The position numbers were made by a program, and so were the translations under genes. A DNA stretch of 64,000 nucleotides, from positions 1 to 64,000 of the forward strand of contig NZ_FOVM01000006.1 in NCBI RefSeq assembly GCF_900115155.1, read 5' to 3'. Each line of letters begins with the position of its first letter. Positions within the stretch are counted from its first letter, which is position 1. Source of the DNA: Mycetocola miduiensis. Lineage in GTDB: Bacteria > Actinomycetota > Actinomycetes > Actinomycetales > Microbacteriaceae. The notes under the pieces are model-generated. The model was given only the letters and a program-made list of their open reading frames with translations. It had not been told where the DNA came from and made no database searches. Positions 1-8,648 of this stretch are shown here, piece by piece.

Positions 1-331
1 GCCGCGCCTCGGACAGGGTCGAGCCGAGCACCCGCACCCCGTGCAAGCTCGCCTCGGACGCCCGCCGGGCTTCGTCGATCAGTTCCACCATCCACGCCTG
101 CCGCCGCGCCTCAGCCCGCTGCAAGTCCGCGATCTCACCCACAATGTTCGAACACCCATCGGCCAGCGCCGCGGAATACGTCGTCGCCTCAATCGAGCAC
201 AGATTGAGCACCAGCGCCTTCCAGTTCTGCTCCAGCAACTGGGACCAGGTCACCGGGAACGGCTCACCGAACAGCAGCTCGGAAGCACCCGGTTCCGGTG
301 CCTCCCCAGCGAGCTGCTCATGCTTTTCCAT
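1..331 (-). CDS. Possible DUF222/HNH-endonuclease-type protein, 5' part only
   Basis: The gene starts at an ATG on the minus strand (331) and runs off the left edge, so only about 110 N-terminal residues are visible. The fragment is rich in Glu, Ala and Arg, has no signal peptide or membrane segment, and contains a predicted helical stretch (around IADLQRAEARRQAW). This is reminiscent of the N-terminal helical region of the DUF222 proteins that carry a C-terminal HNH nuclease domain and are multicopy in actinobacteria. The diagnostic HNH part lies outside the window, so the family call is a guess; that it is an open coding frame is more certain. It is transcribed divergently from the next gene. 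Confidence 0.45.
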   Translation of the reverse strand, partial: MEKHEQLAGEAPEPGASELLFGEPFPVTWSQLLEQNWKALVLNLCSIEATTYSAALADGCSNIVGEIADLQRAEARRQAWMVELIDEARRASEASLHGVRVLGSTLSEAR

Positions 332-533
332 GGCAAGAGTCTGTCAGCGACCACTGACATTACGACCCCGAACCCGGCCGGGAAACCGCAGGTGTGGACA
401 ACTTTCCGAGAAACCCGGATGTGGAGGAATCGAAGCGGAAAAGTCCCAGATCAGGAATAGCCCAGCGGTGCTCCACGTTTGCCAACGAGGGTGCGCGGAT
501 CAGCGCGCCCCGCAACCGAAAGGCATCCGTTAC

Positions 534-1607
534 ATGGATTTGTTCTCTCCCGTCACCCTCGGAGACATCACCCTCCCGAACCGCGTCGTCATGGCCCCGC
601 TCACCCGACTGCGCTCCGGCGCTGATGGTGTTCCCGGCGACCTTCTCGTCGAGCACTATGCCCAGCGCTCCGGCCTGGGACTGATCATTACGGAGGGCAC
701 GTTCCCGAGCAAGGAATCCCGTTCGTACGCGGGCCAGCCGGGTATTGTCACCGCTGAGCAGGTCGAGGGCTGGCGCCGCGTCGCCGACGCCGTTCACGCC
801 AACGGTGGCCGCATCGTCATGCAGCTCATGAACGGTGGACGTGTCTCGCACACCGCCATCACCGGCACCGACCGCATCGTCGCCCCGTCAGCGATCGCCA
901 TCGAGGGCGACGTACACACCCCGGAAGGCAAGCTGCCGTTCCCGGTGCCGCACGCCCTCACACTCGACGAACTCGCCGCCGTGCGTGATGAATACGTCGC
1001 CGCCGCGCGGAACGCCATCGAGGCAGGACTCGACGGCGTCGAAGTCCACAGCGCCAACGGCTACCTGCTGCACCAGTTCCTCTCACCGGCCTCCAACCAG
1101 CGCGACGACCAGTACGGCGGATCACCCGAGAACCGCGCCCGCTTCGTGATCGAGGTGGCCGAAGCGGTCGCCGCCGCGGTCGGCGCCGGCCGGGTGGGCA
1201 TCCGTCTGTCGCCCGCTCACAACATCCAGGATGCTCTCGAAACGGATGCCGCAGACGTCGCTGCCACCTACGGCACCCTCGTCGACGCACTCGCGCCGCT
1301 GGGCCTGTCGTACCTCAGCGTGCTGCACGCAGAACCGACCAGCGAGCTCGTGCAGGATCTGCGCAGCCGGTTCGGTGGCGGATTCGTGATCAATTCCGGT
1401 TTCGGCTCGATCACCACCCGCGACGAGGCCGTTGCCCTCGTTGACGACTCCCACGCGGATGCCGTCGCCGTCGGCCGCCTGGCTCTCGCGAACCCGGATC
1501 TGGTCGAGCGCTGGCAGGGCGAACACCCCGAGAACGAGCCGAACGCGGCCACGTTCTACGCGTCGGGCGCCGAGGGATACACGGACTACCCGCGCCTGGT
1601 CCTCTAG
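534..1607 (+). CDS. Old Yellow Enzyme-family NADH:flavin oxidoreductase (alkene reductase)
   Basis: This is a 357-residue FMN-dependent TIM-barrel oxidoreductase predicted to reduce activated C=C bonds, such as those of enones, with NAD(P)H. The family N-terminus is clear (LFSPVTLGDITLPNRVVMAP), as are the flavin loop MQLMNGGR around residue 97 and the substrate-binding pair His172/Asn175 in VHSANGYLLHQF, followed by the typical SPASNQRDDQYGGS. Length is normal for the class. The ATG at 534 was chosen because family homology begins there; the frame stays open further upstream but that part is not family-like. The gene stands alone, followed by a strong hairpin. The physiological substrate cannot be told from sequence. 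Confidence 0.9.
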   Translation: MDLFSPVTLGDITLPNRVVMAPLTRLRSGADGVPGDLLVEHYAQRSGLGLIITEGTFPSKESRSYAGQPGIVTAEQVEGWRRVADAVHANGGRIVMQLMNGGRVSHTAITGTDRIVAPSAIAIEGDVHTPEGKLPFPVPHALTLDELAAVRDEYVAAARNAIEAGLDGVEVHSANGYLLHQFLSPASNQRDDQYGGSPENRARFVIEVAEAVAAAVGAGRVGIRLSPAHNIQDALETDAADVAATYGTLVDALAPLGLSYLSVLHAEPTSELVQDLRSRFGGGFVINSGFGSITTRDEAVALVDDSHADAVAVGRLALANPDLVERWQGEHPENEPNAATFYASGAEGYTDYPRLVL

Positions 1608-1649
1608 GGCACACGTTCGCGCGCCGCGACCGCCGAATACACGTGCTTC

Positions 1650-1685
1650 GGACGGGTTCACCCACAGCGCCTGGTGAACCCGTCC
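1650..1685 (+). terminator. Terminator-like hairpin after the OYE gene
   Basis: A perfect 13-bp inverted repeat, GGACGGGTTCACC (1650-1662) and GGTGAACCCGTCC (1673-1685), has a 10-nt loop and lies 42 bp after the stop codon. There is no T tract, so it is either a GC-only actinobacterial terminator or a protein-binding palindrome for the downstream ABC operon. Confidence 0.55.
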
Positions 1686-1836
1686 GGAGTGGGTGAAGAT
1701 GCGACCCGCGGCATCCGGCACGACCCGAAGCATCCGTTGCGCGAACACGGGAGAATGAGACAAGGCTGGTTCGGCCAATATGGATTGTGGGCCCCCTCCC
1801 GCCGCGAGTACCGGTCCCATTCCAGAAAGAGATCTC

Positions 1837-3195
1837 ATGAGAAGACACACCCGGCGATCATCCGTCGCGGTCGGCGCTGTCGCCATTGCCGTCGCCCTCA
1901 CCGCCTGCGCGCCCGGCACCGGACAGAGCAGTGAGCCGAAACCGCAGAGCACAGAGATCAGCACCGACATCTCCGGCGTCGGTGACATCACGCTCACCGT
2001 CTGGGACCAGGAAGTACGCGGCGCTCAGAACGAGCAGATCGAGCAGCTCAACGCAGCCTTCGAGAAGAAATACCCGAACGTCACCATCGACCGGGTCTCG
2101 CAGGCGTTCGACGACCTCAACACGACCCTGCGGCTCGCGCTCACTGACAAGGACGCACCAGACGTGGTCCAGGCAAACAACGGTCGAAGCACCATGGGTG
2201 CTTTCGTCGCCGCCGACCAGTTACGTCCGCTCGATGATTACGCGGATGCCTACGGCTGGTTCGACAGGTACGCCGAGTCGATCCTGCAGTACTCCACGTA
2301 CAGCGACGACGCCACCGTCTTCGGTGAAGGCGACCTATACGGTCTGCCTCAGGTCGGCGAGGTCGTCGGCGTCTTCTACTCCAAGAGCAAACTCGCGGGG
2401 CTCGGCGTCGACGTCCCGCGTGACTGGGCAGCGTTCGAAGAGGCCCTGGCTGCGGCCAAAGCAGCCGGTGAGGTCCCGATCCAGCTCGGCAACATCGAGC
2501 AGTGGCCAGCCGGCCACGTCTTCGGTCCGCTGCAGGGCGGTTACGTCGACGCGGACGAGATCACGAAGCTCGGCCTCGGCAACCCCGGCGCCAGCTGGAC
2601 GACACCCGAAAACGAGAAAGCCGCGGCCGCGATGCACGGCTGGGTGACCAACGGGTACTTCAACGAGGGCGTAAACGGCACCGACTACGACGCCGCCTGG
2701 CAGGCACTCGCCGCCGGAAACGGCGTCTTCCTCCTCGGCGGGTCCTGGCTCGCCGCCGACCTCGCCGACGCAATGGGCGACGACCTCGGCTTCTTCGTTC
2801 CCGAAACCGCGGACGGAAGCCTCGCCACCACCGGTGGCACCGGCCTGCCATTCACAATCACCTCAGCCGCTGAGAACACGGATGTCGCCGCCGCGTACAT
2901 CGACTTCGTCACCAATGACGCCGCGATGGAGATCCTCGCCGAGACCGGCAACCTCCCGGTGAACCGCACGGCCGAGCTCGCGCCGGCATCCGGTGTTCTC
3001 GCCGACGTCTATCAGGCGTTCGAGGACGTGACCCAGGAAGGTAGCCTGCTGCCGTACCTCGACTACGCCACCCCGACGTTCGGAGACACTCTCGGGCAGT
3101 CCCTGCAGGACCTGATCGACGGTCGCACCACCCCGAAACAGTTCACCGAAGCGCTCGAAGCCGACTATACGGAGTTCCTCACCTCGAATGGCTGA
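1837..3195 (+). CDS. ABC transporter extracellular sugar-binding lipoprotein (family 1)
   Basis: This 452-residue lipoprotein starts with an Arg-rich N-terminus and a hydrophobic stretch ending in the lipobox LTAC (Cys24). The mature protein has the family-1 (maltose/oligosaccharide) solute-binding fold: ITLTVWDQ opening, LNAAFEKKYPNV, YGLPQVGEVVGVFYSK and the near-C-terminal LPVNRTAEL segment. The ATG at 1837 follows AGAAAGAG, a reasonable ribosome site; an in-frame upstream start would bury the signal peptide and was rejected. It is the first gene of a three-gene importer and overlaps the next gene by 8 bp. The substrate is probably an oligosaccharide or glycoside, but nothing identifies it. 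Confidence 0.92.
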   Translation: MRRHTRRSSVAVGAVAIAVALTACAPGTGQSSEPKPQSTEISTDISGVGDITLTVWDQEVRGAQNEQIEQLNAAFEKKYPNVTIDRVSQAFDDLNTTLRLALTDKDAPDVVQANNGRSTMGAFVAADQLRPLDDYADAYGWFDRYAESILQYSTYSDDATVFGEGDLYGLPQVGEVVGVFYSKSKLAGLGVDVPRDWAAFEEALAAAKAAGEVPIQLGNIEQWPAGHVFGPLQGGYVDADEITKLGLGNPGASWTTPENEKAAAAMHGWVTNGYFNEGVNGTDYDAAWQALAAGNGVFLLGGSWLAADLADAMGDDLGFFVPETADGSLATTGGTGLPFTITSAAENTDVAAAYIDFVTNDAAMEILAETGNLPVNRTAELAPASGVLADVYQAFEDVTQEGSLLPYLDYATPTFGDTLGQSLQDLIDGRTTPKQFTEALEADYTEFLTSNG

Positions 3196-4120
3196 CGTCG
3201 CGACGGTAGGCCGGGATTCCGCACAGCGTTCCGGCCGGGCTGCCTCGCAGCACCCCGGCCGGTCGCACCGTGCGTGGGTCCCGTACGCCTACCTCGCTCC
3301 AGCCCTGGTCCTGTACGGGCTGTTCCTGCTCGTTCCGCTCGCGCGCGCCGGCCAGTTCTCGTTGTTCGAATGGGACGGGCTCGGTGCTTCGACGTTCGTC
3401 GGGCTCGAGAACTACGCAACCGTTCTGCAGGACGAGCGGCTGCGATCCGCGTTCGGGCACGCCCTGGTGCTCGTCTTCTTCTACGCGATCCTGCCGCTCT
3501 GCATCGGACTGGTGCTCGCCGCCATCCTGGCCCGGGCACGAGTGAGGGGGCTGGGCTTCTTCCGCACCGTCATCTTCCTTCCGCAGGTGATCGCCATGGT
3601 GGTCGTTGCCGTCACCTGGCGCCAGATCTACGCCCCCGACGGTCCGTTGAACGGATTCCTGCGACTCGTCGGCCTGGATGCACTGACCACAGCCTGGCTC
3701 GGCGACTATACCTGGACCCTTCCCGCCGTCGGCCTGATCGGCACCTGGGTGTCGACGGGGCTCGTCACCGTGCTTCTCATGGCAGGGATGAGCCGCGTTC
3801 CACTGGAGCTTTACGAGGCGGCCCGGCTCGACGGCGCCGGGCCCGTTCGGGAGTTCTTCGCGCTCACCCTGCCGGCGATCCGCGGTGAGATCGCCGTCGC
3901 CCTGACGCTCACCATCGTCGCAGCGCTCAAGACTTTCGACCTCGTCTACGTCACAACAGGTGGCGGACCGGGCACATCCACAACGGTTCCGAGCTATGAG
4001 GTCTACCGTCGCGCGTTCGAACTGGGTCAGGTCGGCGAGGCGACGGCGATCGGCATCACGCTGACCATCGTCGTCTTCGCCATCACCGCGGCCGTCAACC
4101 GGATCGGGGACCGATCGTGA
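3188..4120 (+). CDS. ABC sugar permease, MalF/UgpA type
   Basis: This is a 310-residue inner-membrane permease with about six transmembrane helices after a short cytoplasmic Arg-rich N-terminus. The start of the first helix (YAYLAPALVLYGLFLLVPL) is typical of MalF-type subunits of family-1 sugar importers. The EAA loop that docks on the ATPase is present as EAARLDGAG near residue 215. It overlaps the binding protein upstream and the second permease downstream by 4 bp, so all three should be translated together. Confidence 0.92.
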   Translation: MADVATVGRDSAQRSGRAASQHPGRSHRAWVPYAYLAPALVLYGLFLLVPLARAGQFSLFEWDGLGASTFVGLENYATVLQDERLRSAFGHALVLVFFYAILPLCIGLVLAAILARARVRGLGFFRTVIFLPQVIAMVVVAVTWRQIYAPDGPLNGFLRLVGLDALTTAWLGDYTWTLPAVGLIGTWVSTGLVTVLLMAGMSRVPLELYEAARLDGAGPVREFFALTLPAIRGEIAVALTLTIVAALKTFDLVYVTTGGGPGTSTTVPSYEVYRRAFELGQVGEATAIGITLTIVVFAITAAVNRIGDRS

Positions 4121-4935
4121 GGGTCTCTCGCCTCGAGGTGTCGGCGAACTACCTGATCCTGGCCGTGTTCGCGTTGATCGTCCTCGGCCCACTCGGGCTC
4201 ATCCTCAGCCTGGCGCTCGGGCCCCAGAGCGCATCCGTCGGGCGTGAGGGGCGGGCTCTCCACTGGGAGAACTTCGCGGAAGCCTGGGAGATCGGCCGAT
4301 TCGGCCAGTACATGCTCACATCCGTCACCGTTGCTGTCGTCGTCGTCGTCGCATCCGTTCTCGTGTCGATTCTCGCCGGTTATGCGCTGGGGACGATGCG
4401 CTTTAGAGGCGCCACGTTCTTCTTCTACCTGTTCCTGCTCGGGATCATGGTGCCCACCGAGGCGTTCATTGTGCCGCTGTATTTCGACCTGAGGCTGCTC
4501 GGACTGACCAACACGATCTGGGGTGTCGCCCTGCCGCAGATCGCGATGTCGATCGCGTTCGGAACGTACTGGATGCGCACCTACTTTCGCTCGGCAAGCC
4601 GTTCCCTGATGGACGCCGCTCGCCTGGACGGCGCAGGAAGCATGCGCATCCTGTGGCAGGTTCTCGTACCCAACGCCCGCCCAGCCATCACCACGCTGGT
4701 CCTGCTCGTGTTCATGTGGACGTGGAACGAGTTCCTCGTCCCGCTCGTGATGTCGCCGAGCGGGGAGGTGCGGACGGCGCCGCTCGGGCTCGCGTTCTTC
4801 CAGGGGCAGTACACCCAGGGCACCGCCCTGCTCGCTGCGGGCGCCGTGATGGTCGCGCTGCCGGTCGTGGTGCTCTACATCTTTCTGCAGCGTCACTTCC
4901 TCAAGGGAATGCTCGAGGGCGTCTCGGCGCACTGA
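4117..4935 (+). CDS. ABC sugar permease, MalG/UgpE type
   Basis: This is a 272-residue partner permease starting at GTG inside the GTGA overlap with the preceding gene. It has six hydrophobic helices, the conserved FxYxFLLGIMVPTEAFIVPLY segment of MalG-type proteins and the EAA motif DAARLDGAGS around residue 168. It forms the heterodimeric channel with the preceding permease. No ATPase gene accompanies the set. In Gram-positive bacteria several such importers commonly share one MsmK-type ATPase encoded elsewhere, and I infer the same here. Confidence 0.92.
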   Translation: MRVSRLEVSANYLILAVFALIVLGPLGLILSLALGPQSASVGREGRALHWENFAEAWEIGRFGQYMLTSVTVAVVVVVASVLVSILAGYALGTMRFRGATFFFYLFLLGIMVPTEAFIVPLYFDLRLLGLTNTIWGVALPQIAMSIAFGTYWMRTYFRSASRSLMDAARLDGAGSMRILWQVLVPNARPAITTLVLLVFMWTWNEFLVPLVMSPSGEVRTAPLGLAFFQGQYTQGTALLAAGAVMVALPVVVLYIFLQRHFLKGMLEGVSAH

Positions 4936-4993
4936 GCGGATGCCGCGGCGCGGGTCCCGGCGACCTCATTCGTTGCGGACGGGCTCACGCGGT

Positions 4994-5017
4994 ACGCCGG
5001 GTGTTCGGGTCCGGCGT
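4994..5017 (+). terminator. Weak hairpin between importer and dgt
   Basis: ACGCCGG (4994-5000) and CCGGCGT (5011-5017) form a 7-bp stem with a 10-nt loop, 58 bp after the last importer gene. There is no T tract. A terminator is the simplest reading, but the stem is short for this GC content. Confidence 0.3.
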
Positions 5018-5073
5018 GAGTGAGTAGGCGCCTGCTGCCAGTGCCTATGCCGCGCTACTAGGCTGGCGACACC

Positions 5074-6618
5074 ATGCTGAGCTTTCCGCGAACCCACACC
5101 GGAGGCGGCCGCGACCGCAACCTGCCCGAACCATCCACAACAGGCGAGGATGAATTCCGCGTCGACGTGGAGCGCATCCGTTTCTCTCCGTACTTCACCC
5201 GACTGTCTGCCGTCACCCAGGTGATTCCGCAGGCCGGCTCAGGCACGATCGTGCACAACCGGCTCACGCACTCGCTCAAGGTTTCTGCGGTGGCTCGGTC
5301 GATCGCCGTCGGATTCCGCGACGCGTCCGAGAACGTGCGCGCGATCGTCGACGAGCTCGGCGGATGCGACCCCGTCGTCGTGCAGGCGGCTGCGGCTGCC
5401 CACGACCTCGGCCACCCGCCGTTCGGCCACCTCGGCGAGCAGGTGCTCGACCGCGTCGCCCGGGAACGGCTTGGGCTGCCTGACGGCTTCGAGGGTAACG
5501 CGCAGACCTTCCGCATCCTCACCGCCCTGGACAGCTGCGACGCCACCCCCCGCGGCCTCAACCTCACCAAGGCGGTGCGCGCTGCCGTGCTGAAGTACCC
5601 CTGGACCCGCGGCGAATGGCGCGCGATGCCCGCCCGACCGGCGGAGGAGCTGCCGCGCGGAGTCGGCACGGATGCGGCATCCGGAGCCCTGAAGTTCTCG
5701 GCATACTCGATCGAAGCCCGCGAAATGAAGGATGTGCTGTCGGCCTTCCCGGCGATCGGTCAGCACCAGCAAACCCTCGAATGCTCGGTCATGGACATCG
5801 CAGATGACATCGCGTACTCGGTTCACGACCTCGACGACTTCTACCGTGCTGGGGTGCTCCAGTACACGTCGGTGTCGGCCGAGTTGAACGGCTGGCTTAC
5901 CGCGCAGTCCGAGCTTTCCGCCCTCGACCCGTCCGAACTCGCGGTTCGCAGGCCGGGCCACTCGCTCGAGGCCGCGTGGCGCAAAGTGCAGGCAAAGGAT
6001 GCGTGGATCGCCGACGTTGACGCCTTCCGCAACTCGGTGGAACGCGTCACGACGGACCTTGTCGAAGGGCTGCTCACCATTCCGTACGACGGCGGTCTCG
6101 AGGCTGACCGAGCCGTCGCCGCGTTCACGCGGCGGTGGATCGACCGGCTGAAGGGCAGCATCCGGGTCGAACGTGACCCCAACATCCGCAGCGGGCACGT
6201 GCGGCTGAGCCGGCAGGCCTGGCACGATGTCGTCGTGCTGAAGTTCGTCCACACCCGCTTCGTGCTCGACCGCCCCGACCTCGCCGTCTACCAGCGAGGC
6301 CAGTCCCGTGTGCTCGAGGCGCTTGCCGACGGCTTCCACGCGTGGCTGAACGACCCGTCGGATGCCGCGCGTGCGCCCCGCAGGCTGCTCGACTCGGTCG
6401 AAGCGGCGACGGAGGAGTACCGCGCACTGCTCGATGAGGCACCCGAATTCTTCACTGCAGCCGGGGTCGGGACGGGCGCTTCGGATATCGCCCGGTTGGG
6501 GCAGAGCCGCGCGGTGGTGGACTACATCGCCTCCTTCACGGATGCCCAGGCCATCTCGGTCGCGACGCTCATCAGTGGGACCTCGGACAACCTGTGGGAG
6601 TCCGGGCGGAGCCTGTAG
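5074..6618 (+). CDS. dgt: Deoxyguanosinetriphosphate triphosphohydrolase (dGTPase)
   Basis: This 514-residue HD-domain enzyme should hydrolyse dGTP (and perhaps other dNTPs) to the nucleoside plus triphosphate. The N-terminal region carries FSPYFTRLSAVTQVIP and the family stretch RLTHSLKVSAVARSIA with metal ligand His66. The HD pair is His110-Asp111 in AAHDLGHPPFGHLGE, and the fourth ligand region is DIADDIAYSVHDL. It starts at ATG 5074, with TAGGCT at 5059-5064 as a possible -10 box and no clear Shine-Dalgarno, suggesting a short or absent leader. It is followed by a DarT-like gene on the same strand. Confidence 0.93.
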   Translation: MLSFPRTHTGGGRDRNLPEPSTTGEDEFRVDVERIRFSPYFTRLSAVTQVIPQAGSGTIVHNRLTHSLKVSAVARSIAVGFRDASENVRAIVDELGGCDPVVVQAAAAAHDLGHPPFGHLGEQVLDRVARERLGLPDGFEGNAQTFRILTALDSCDATPRGLNLTKAVRAAVLKYPWTRGEWRAMPARPAEELPRGVGTDAASGALKFSAYSIEAREMKDVLSAFPAIGQHQQTLECSVMDIADDIAYSVHDLDDFYRAGVLQYTSVSAELNGWLTAQSELSALDPSELAVRRPGHSLEAAWRKVQAKDAWIADVDAFRNSVERVTTDLVEGLLTIPYDGGLEADRAVAAFTRRWIDRLKGSIRVERDPNIRSGHVRLSRQAWHDVVVLKFVHTRFVLDRPDLAVYQRGQSRVLEALADGFHAWLNDPSDAARAPRRLLDSVEAATEEYRALLDEAPEFFTAAGVGTGASDIARLGQSRAVVDYIASFTDAQAISVATLISGTSDNLWESGRSL

Positions 6619-6633
6619 TTCCCCACTGGCGGG

Positions 6634-6705
6634 AACTTCGGAGATTTCGTCACTAAAGCCCAGAATCCCACTGATATGCCGGTCGCAGCATAATTCTCCG
6701 AAGTT
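6634..6705. repeat. Inverted repeat between dgt and the DarT-like gene
   Basis: AACTTCGGAGA (6634-6644) is matched by TCTCCGAAGTT (6695-6705), with 50 nt between. Flanking bases GGG before the left arm and GGGAAC after the right arm extend the symmetry imperfectly. The otherwise empty 208-bp gap (6619-6826) may hold a promoter or operator for the next gene, or a small dispersed element. Confidence 0.5.
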
Positions 6706-6826
6706 GGGAACACGGCACCGGACGCAAGTGGTAGCCGGCGTTCCGCAGATGCACGTAACGTAGGTAGAGCGGCACTTCCGGAAGTCGGGAGCGGGGAGAA
6801 AGCCGCGCATCGAGAGGTTTTCTGTA

Positions 6827-7633
6827 GTGAGCGACGAATGTAAGCACGGCTTCGAACCAGGATTCTGTGACACGTGCTTCCCGAAGGCAGCGTTTGTACC
6901 CGAGGTCAAGGAACCCGCGAAGCGCGCCAGTCGCACCCGTGTTCCGGCCCGCACGCCCGGCACTCCCAAGGCGGGACCGGTCTCGGCGACACTCCCGACT
7001 TTCGACGCGGCCGGCCAGCGCCTCTACCACGTGACCCACATCAGCAACCTGCCCGAGATCTTCAGCACGGGCAGCCTGCTGGCGGATGCCGCCGCCCCGG
7101 TCACCGATATCTCCTCGGCCGAGAACCGCGAAGCGCGGAGGACCGTGTTCGTTGCCGGCCAGGAGGATTCGCCGGTGTCAGCCTTTGTTCCGTTCTTCCT
7201 CTCGCCCGATGCGATGCTGTGGCAAAGCATCCGCTCGGGGAAGTCCGATTCCCGGCTCTCTCGTGATGTTCCGGCCCTGTCGGCGAACGATTTCGTCGTG
7301 CTCGTGACGACGATCGGCGCCGTATCTGTCGAAGGTGTGGGTGCGCTCGCCAACGTCGTCGTGGCCGACGGCGATGCGGCCGGGTCGCTGACGCCGTTCG
7401 CCGCGAACAGCGCCAGTGCCGTGCGGATGCTCCGCAAGCTCCGCGCTGAGGAAGAGTACGAGTCGCTGCTCGAAGCAGAAGTTCTCGTGGCCGATGAAGT
7501 GCCCGTGGAGAAGATCGCGCTCATCGGCGTCGCGAACATCACGGTGCGCGAAACGGTCAAGCGGATGCTCGCCCCGACCCCGTATTCGACCAAGGTTGCC
7601 GCTTACACGCCCTGGTTCCAGGCCGCAGAGTAG
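6827..7633 (+). CDS. DarT-like DNA ADP-ribosyltransferase domain protein
   Basis: This 268-residue protein starts at GTG 6827. It resembles the DarT/DUF4433 family, whose characterised members add ADP-ribose from NAD to thymidine in single-stranded DNA. Signs are LYHVTHISNLPEIFSTGSL (about residues 67-84), an Arg-rich segment ENREARRT (99-106), VPFFLSPDAMLW (121-132), and LLEAEVLVADEVP, where Glu218 is the likely catalytic glutamate. The N-terminal CKHGFEPGFCDTC (Cys5, His7, Cys14, Cys17) looks like a small zinc knuckle, followed by a Pro/Lys/Arg linker. No macrodomain antitoxin (DarG) is adjacent. It could be a solo DNA-modifying or repair enzyme rather than a toxin. Confidence 0.72.
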   Translation: MSDECKHGFEPGFCDTCFPKAAFVPEVKEPAKRASRTRVPARTPGTPKAGPVSATLPTFDAAGQRLYHVTHISNLPEIFSTGSLLADAAAPVTDISSAENREARRTVFVAGQEDSPVSAFVPFFLSPDAMLWQSIRSGKSDSRLSRDVPALSANDFVVLVTTIGAVSVEGVGALANVVVADGDAAGSLTPFAANSASAVRMLRKLRAEEEYESLLEAEVLVADEVPVEKIALIGVANITVRETVKRMLAPTPYSTKVAAYTPWFQAAE

Positions 7634-7672
7634 TTCTTGCGCCGTAGTTCCTGACGCCGCCTGGTGCGACGA

Positions 7673-8422
7673 CTAACGAATGCCGACGTAGAACCGCGAC
7701 TCGTCGCTTCGGTGAAGCGCCCGGTAGTACTCGAAACGCCTGTCAGTGGCATCCCAGGCGACCGATTCGATGCGAAGAACGGGCACACCGGGTTCGAGCT
7801 GGAGGAGCTCGGCCTCCTCAGGTTCCGGTATCACCGCCTGCAACCAGCGGTCCGCGCCGGCCGGAGAGACACCGTAGTGTCGCCTGAGGTGATCGTACAA
7901 CGAGTGATTCTCGAGGTTGGCTCGCAGTACACCGGGGAAGAGTGCGCGAGGAAGCGTCGTTTGAACGAGCAACCACGGTTTTCCGTCGACGGACCTCAGG
8001 CGCCGTAGCCGCACAACATCGCTTCCAGCGGGAATCCTGAGTGCCGCGGCCTCATCGGCGTCGGCGCGTCCTGCTTCCTGCTCGAGAACACGGGTCGATG
8101 ACGTTCGACCGGACGCGGTCAGATCCGCTGAGGAGCCCAGGGTGGACCCGATGAAGCTCAGGTCGGGGGAGACGGGCGCAACGAAAGAACCCTTCGCCCG
8201 GATCTTGTAAATAAGGCCGCGACGTACGAGTTCCGCCAGGGCCTCGCGGACAACGGTACGTGATACGCCGAAACGGTCGATGAGTTCGGACTCCGACGGC
8301 AGCGCCTGATCGGGGCGCAGGAGGCCGTCGTTGATCGCCTCACGCAGAACTGTCGCGAGTTGCATCCAGAGCGGCTCGTCCGCGTCACGGTCGAGCCGAT
8401 GATCCTTCAATGGTGTCGACAT
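7673..8422 (-). CDS. GntR/HutC-family transcriptional regulator (UTRA domain)
   Basis: This is a 249-residue regulator with an N-terminal winged helix (PLWMQLATVLREAINDGLL, then ALPSESELIDRFGVSRTVVREAL) and a C-terminal UTRA effector domain, ending FEYYRALHRSDESRFYVGIR as usual for the HutC subfamily. The ATG at 8422 has a purine-rich GAGGGGG ribosome site; an in-frame GTG two codons earlier is less likely. It is divergent from the eight-gene catabolic operon at 8649-19344. By position it should be that operon's repressor, released by a phosphorylated sugar or polyol. Confidence 0.9.
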   Translation of the reverse strand: MSTPLKDHRLDRDADEPLWMQLATVLREAINDGLLRPDQALPSESELIDRFGVSRTVVREALAELVRRGLIYKIRAKGSFVAPVSPDLSFIGSTLGSSADLTASGRTSSTRVLEQEAGRADADEAAALRIPAGSDVVRLRRLRSVDGKPWLLVQTTLPRALFPGVLRANLENHSLYDHLRRHYGVSPAGADRWLQAVIPEPEEAELLQLEPGVPVLRIESVAWDATDRRFEYYRALHRSDESRFYVGIR

Positions 8423-8476
8423 CGGCACCCCCTCGCTCTTCTACTGCGCCGCAGCGCTTCTGAGACTATCGCGCAG

Positions 8477-8518
8477 TTGACACGGTTAGTCCGGATACAT
8501 ATTCTTATCACTACTAAC
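8477..8518 (+). promoter_or_regulatory. Promoter with overlapping inverted repeat, candidate GntR operator
   Basis: TTGACA (8477-8482) and TATTCT (8500-8505) are separated by 17 bp, close to the sigma-70-type consensus and pointing at the catabolic operon. The half-sites GTTAGT (8485-8490) and ACTAAC (8513-8518) form an inverted repeat centred near 8501, flanking the -10 box. A regulator bound there would block RNA polymerase. Transcription would begin near 8512, leaving a leader of about 135 nt before the binding-protein gene. Confidence 0.6.
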
Positions 8519-8648
8519 TGGTCATGACGAGTTGGGCATGACAAGTGCCACTCTGAGGGTCGGGGAACGTTGTGGCGGTACGACGGCGCAACCGACCGAC
8601 GGACCGGACATCACATCCGCATAGACGCGAAAAATCAGGAGACAAACA

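Noticed and set aside
144-533. Open upstream extension of the OYE gene frame
   Set aside because: The frame stays open by chance, but this part overlaps the divergent gene at 1-331 and has no family similarity; OYE homology starts exactly at 534.
5239-6969. Long minus-strand open frame (576 codons) opposite dgt
   Set aside because: It is the antisense shadow of a well-conserved dGTPase in high-GC DNA. It shows no recognisable domain and its composition is Arg/Gly/Val-rich, as expected of reversed codons.
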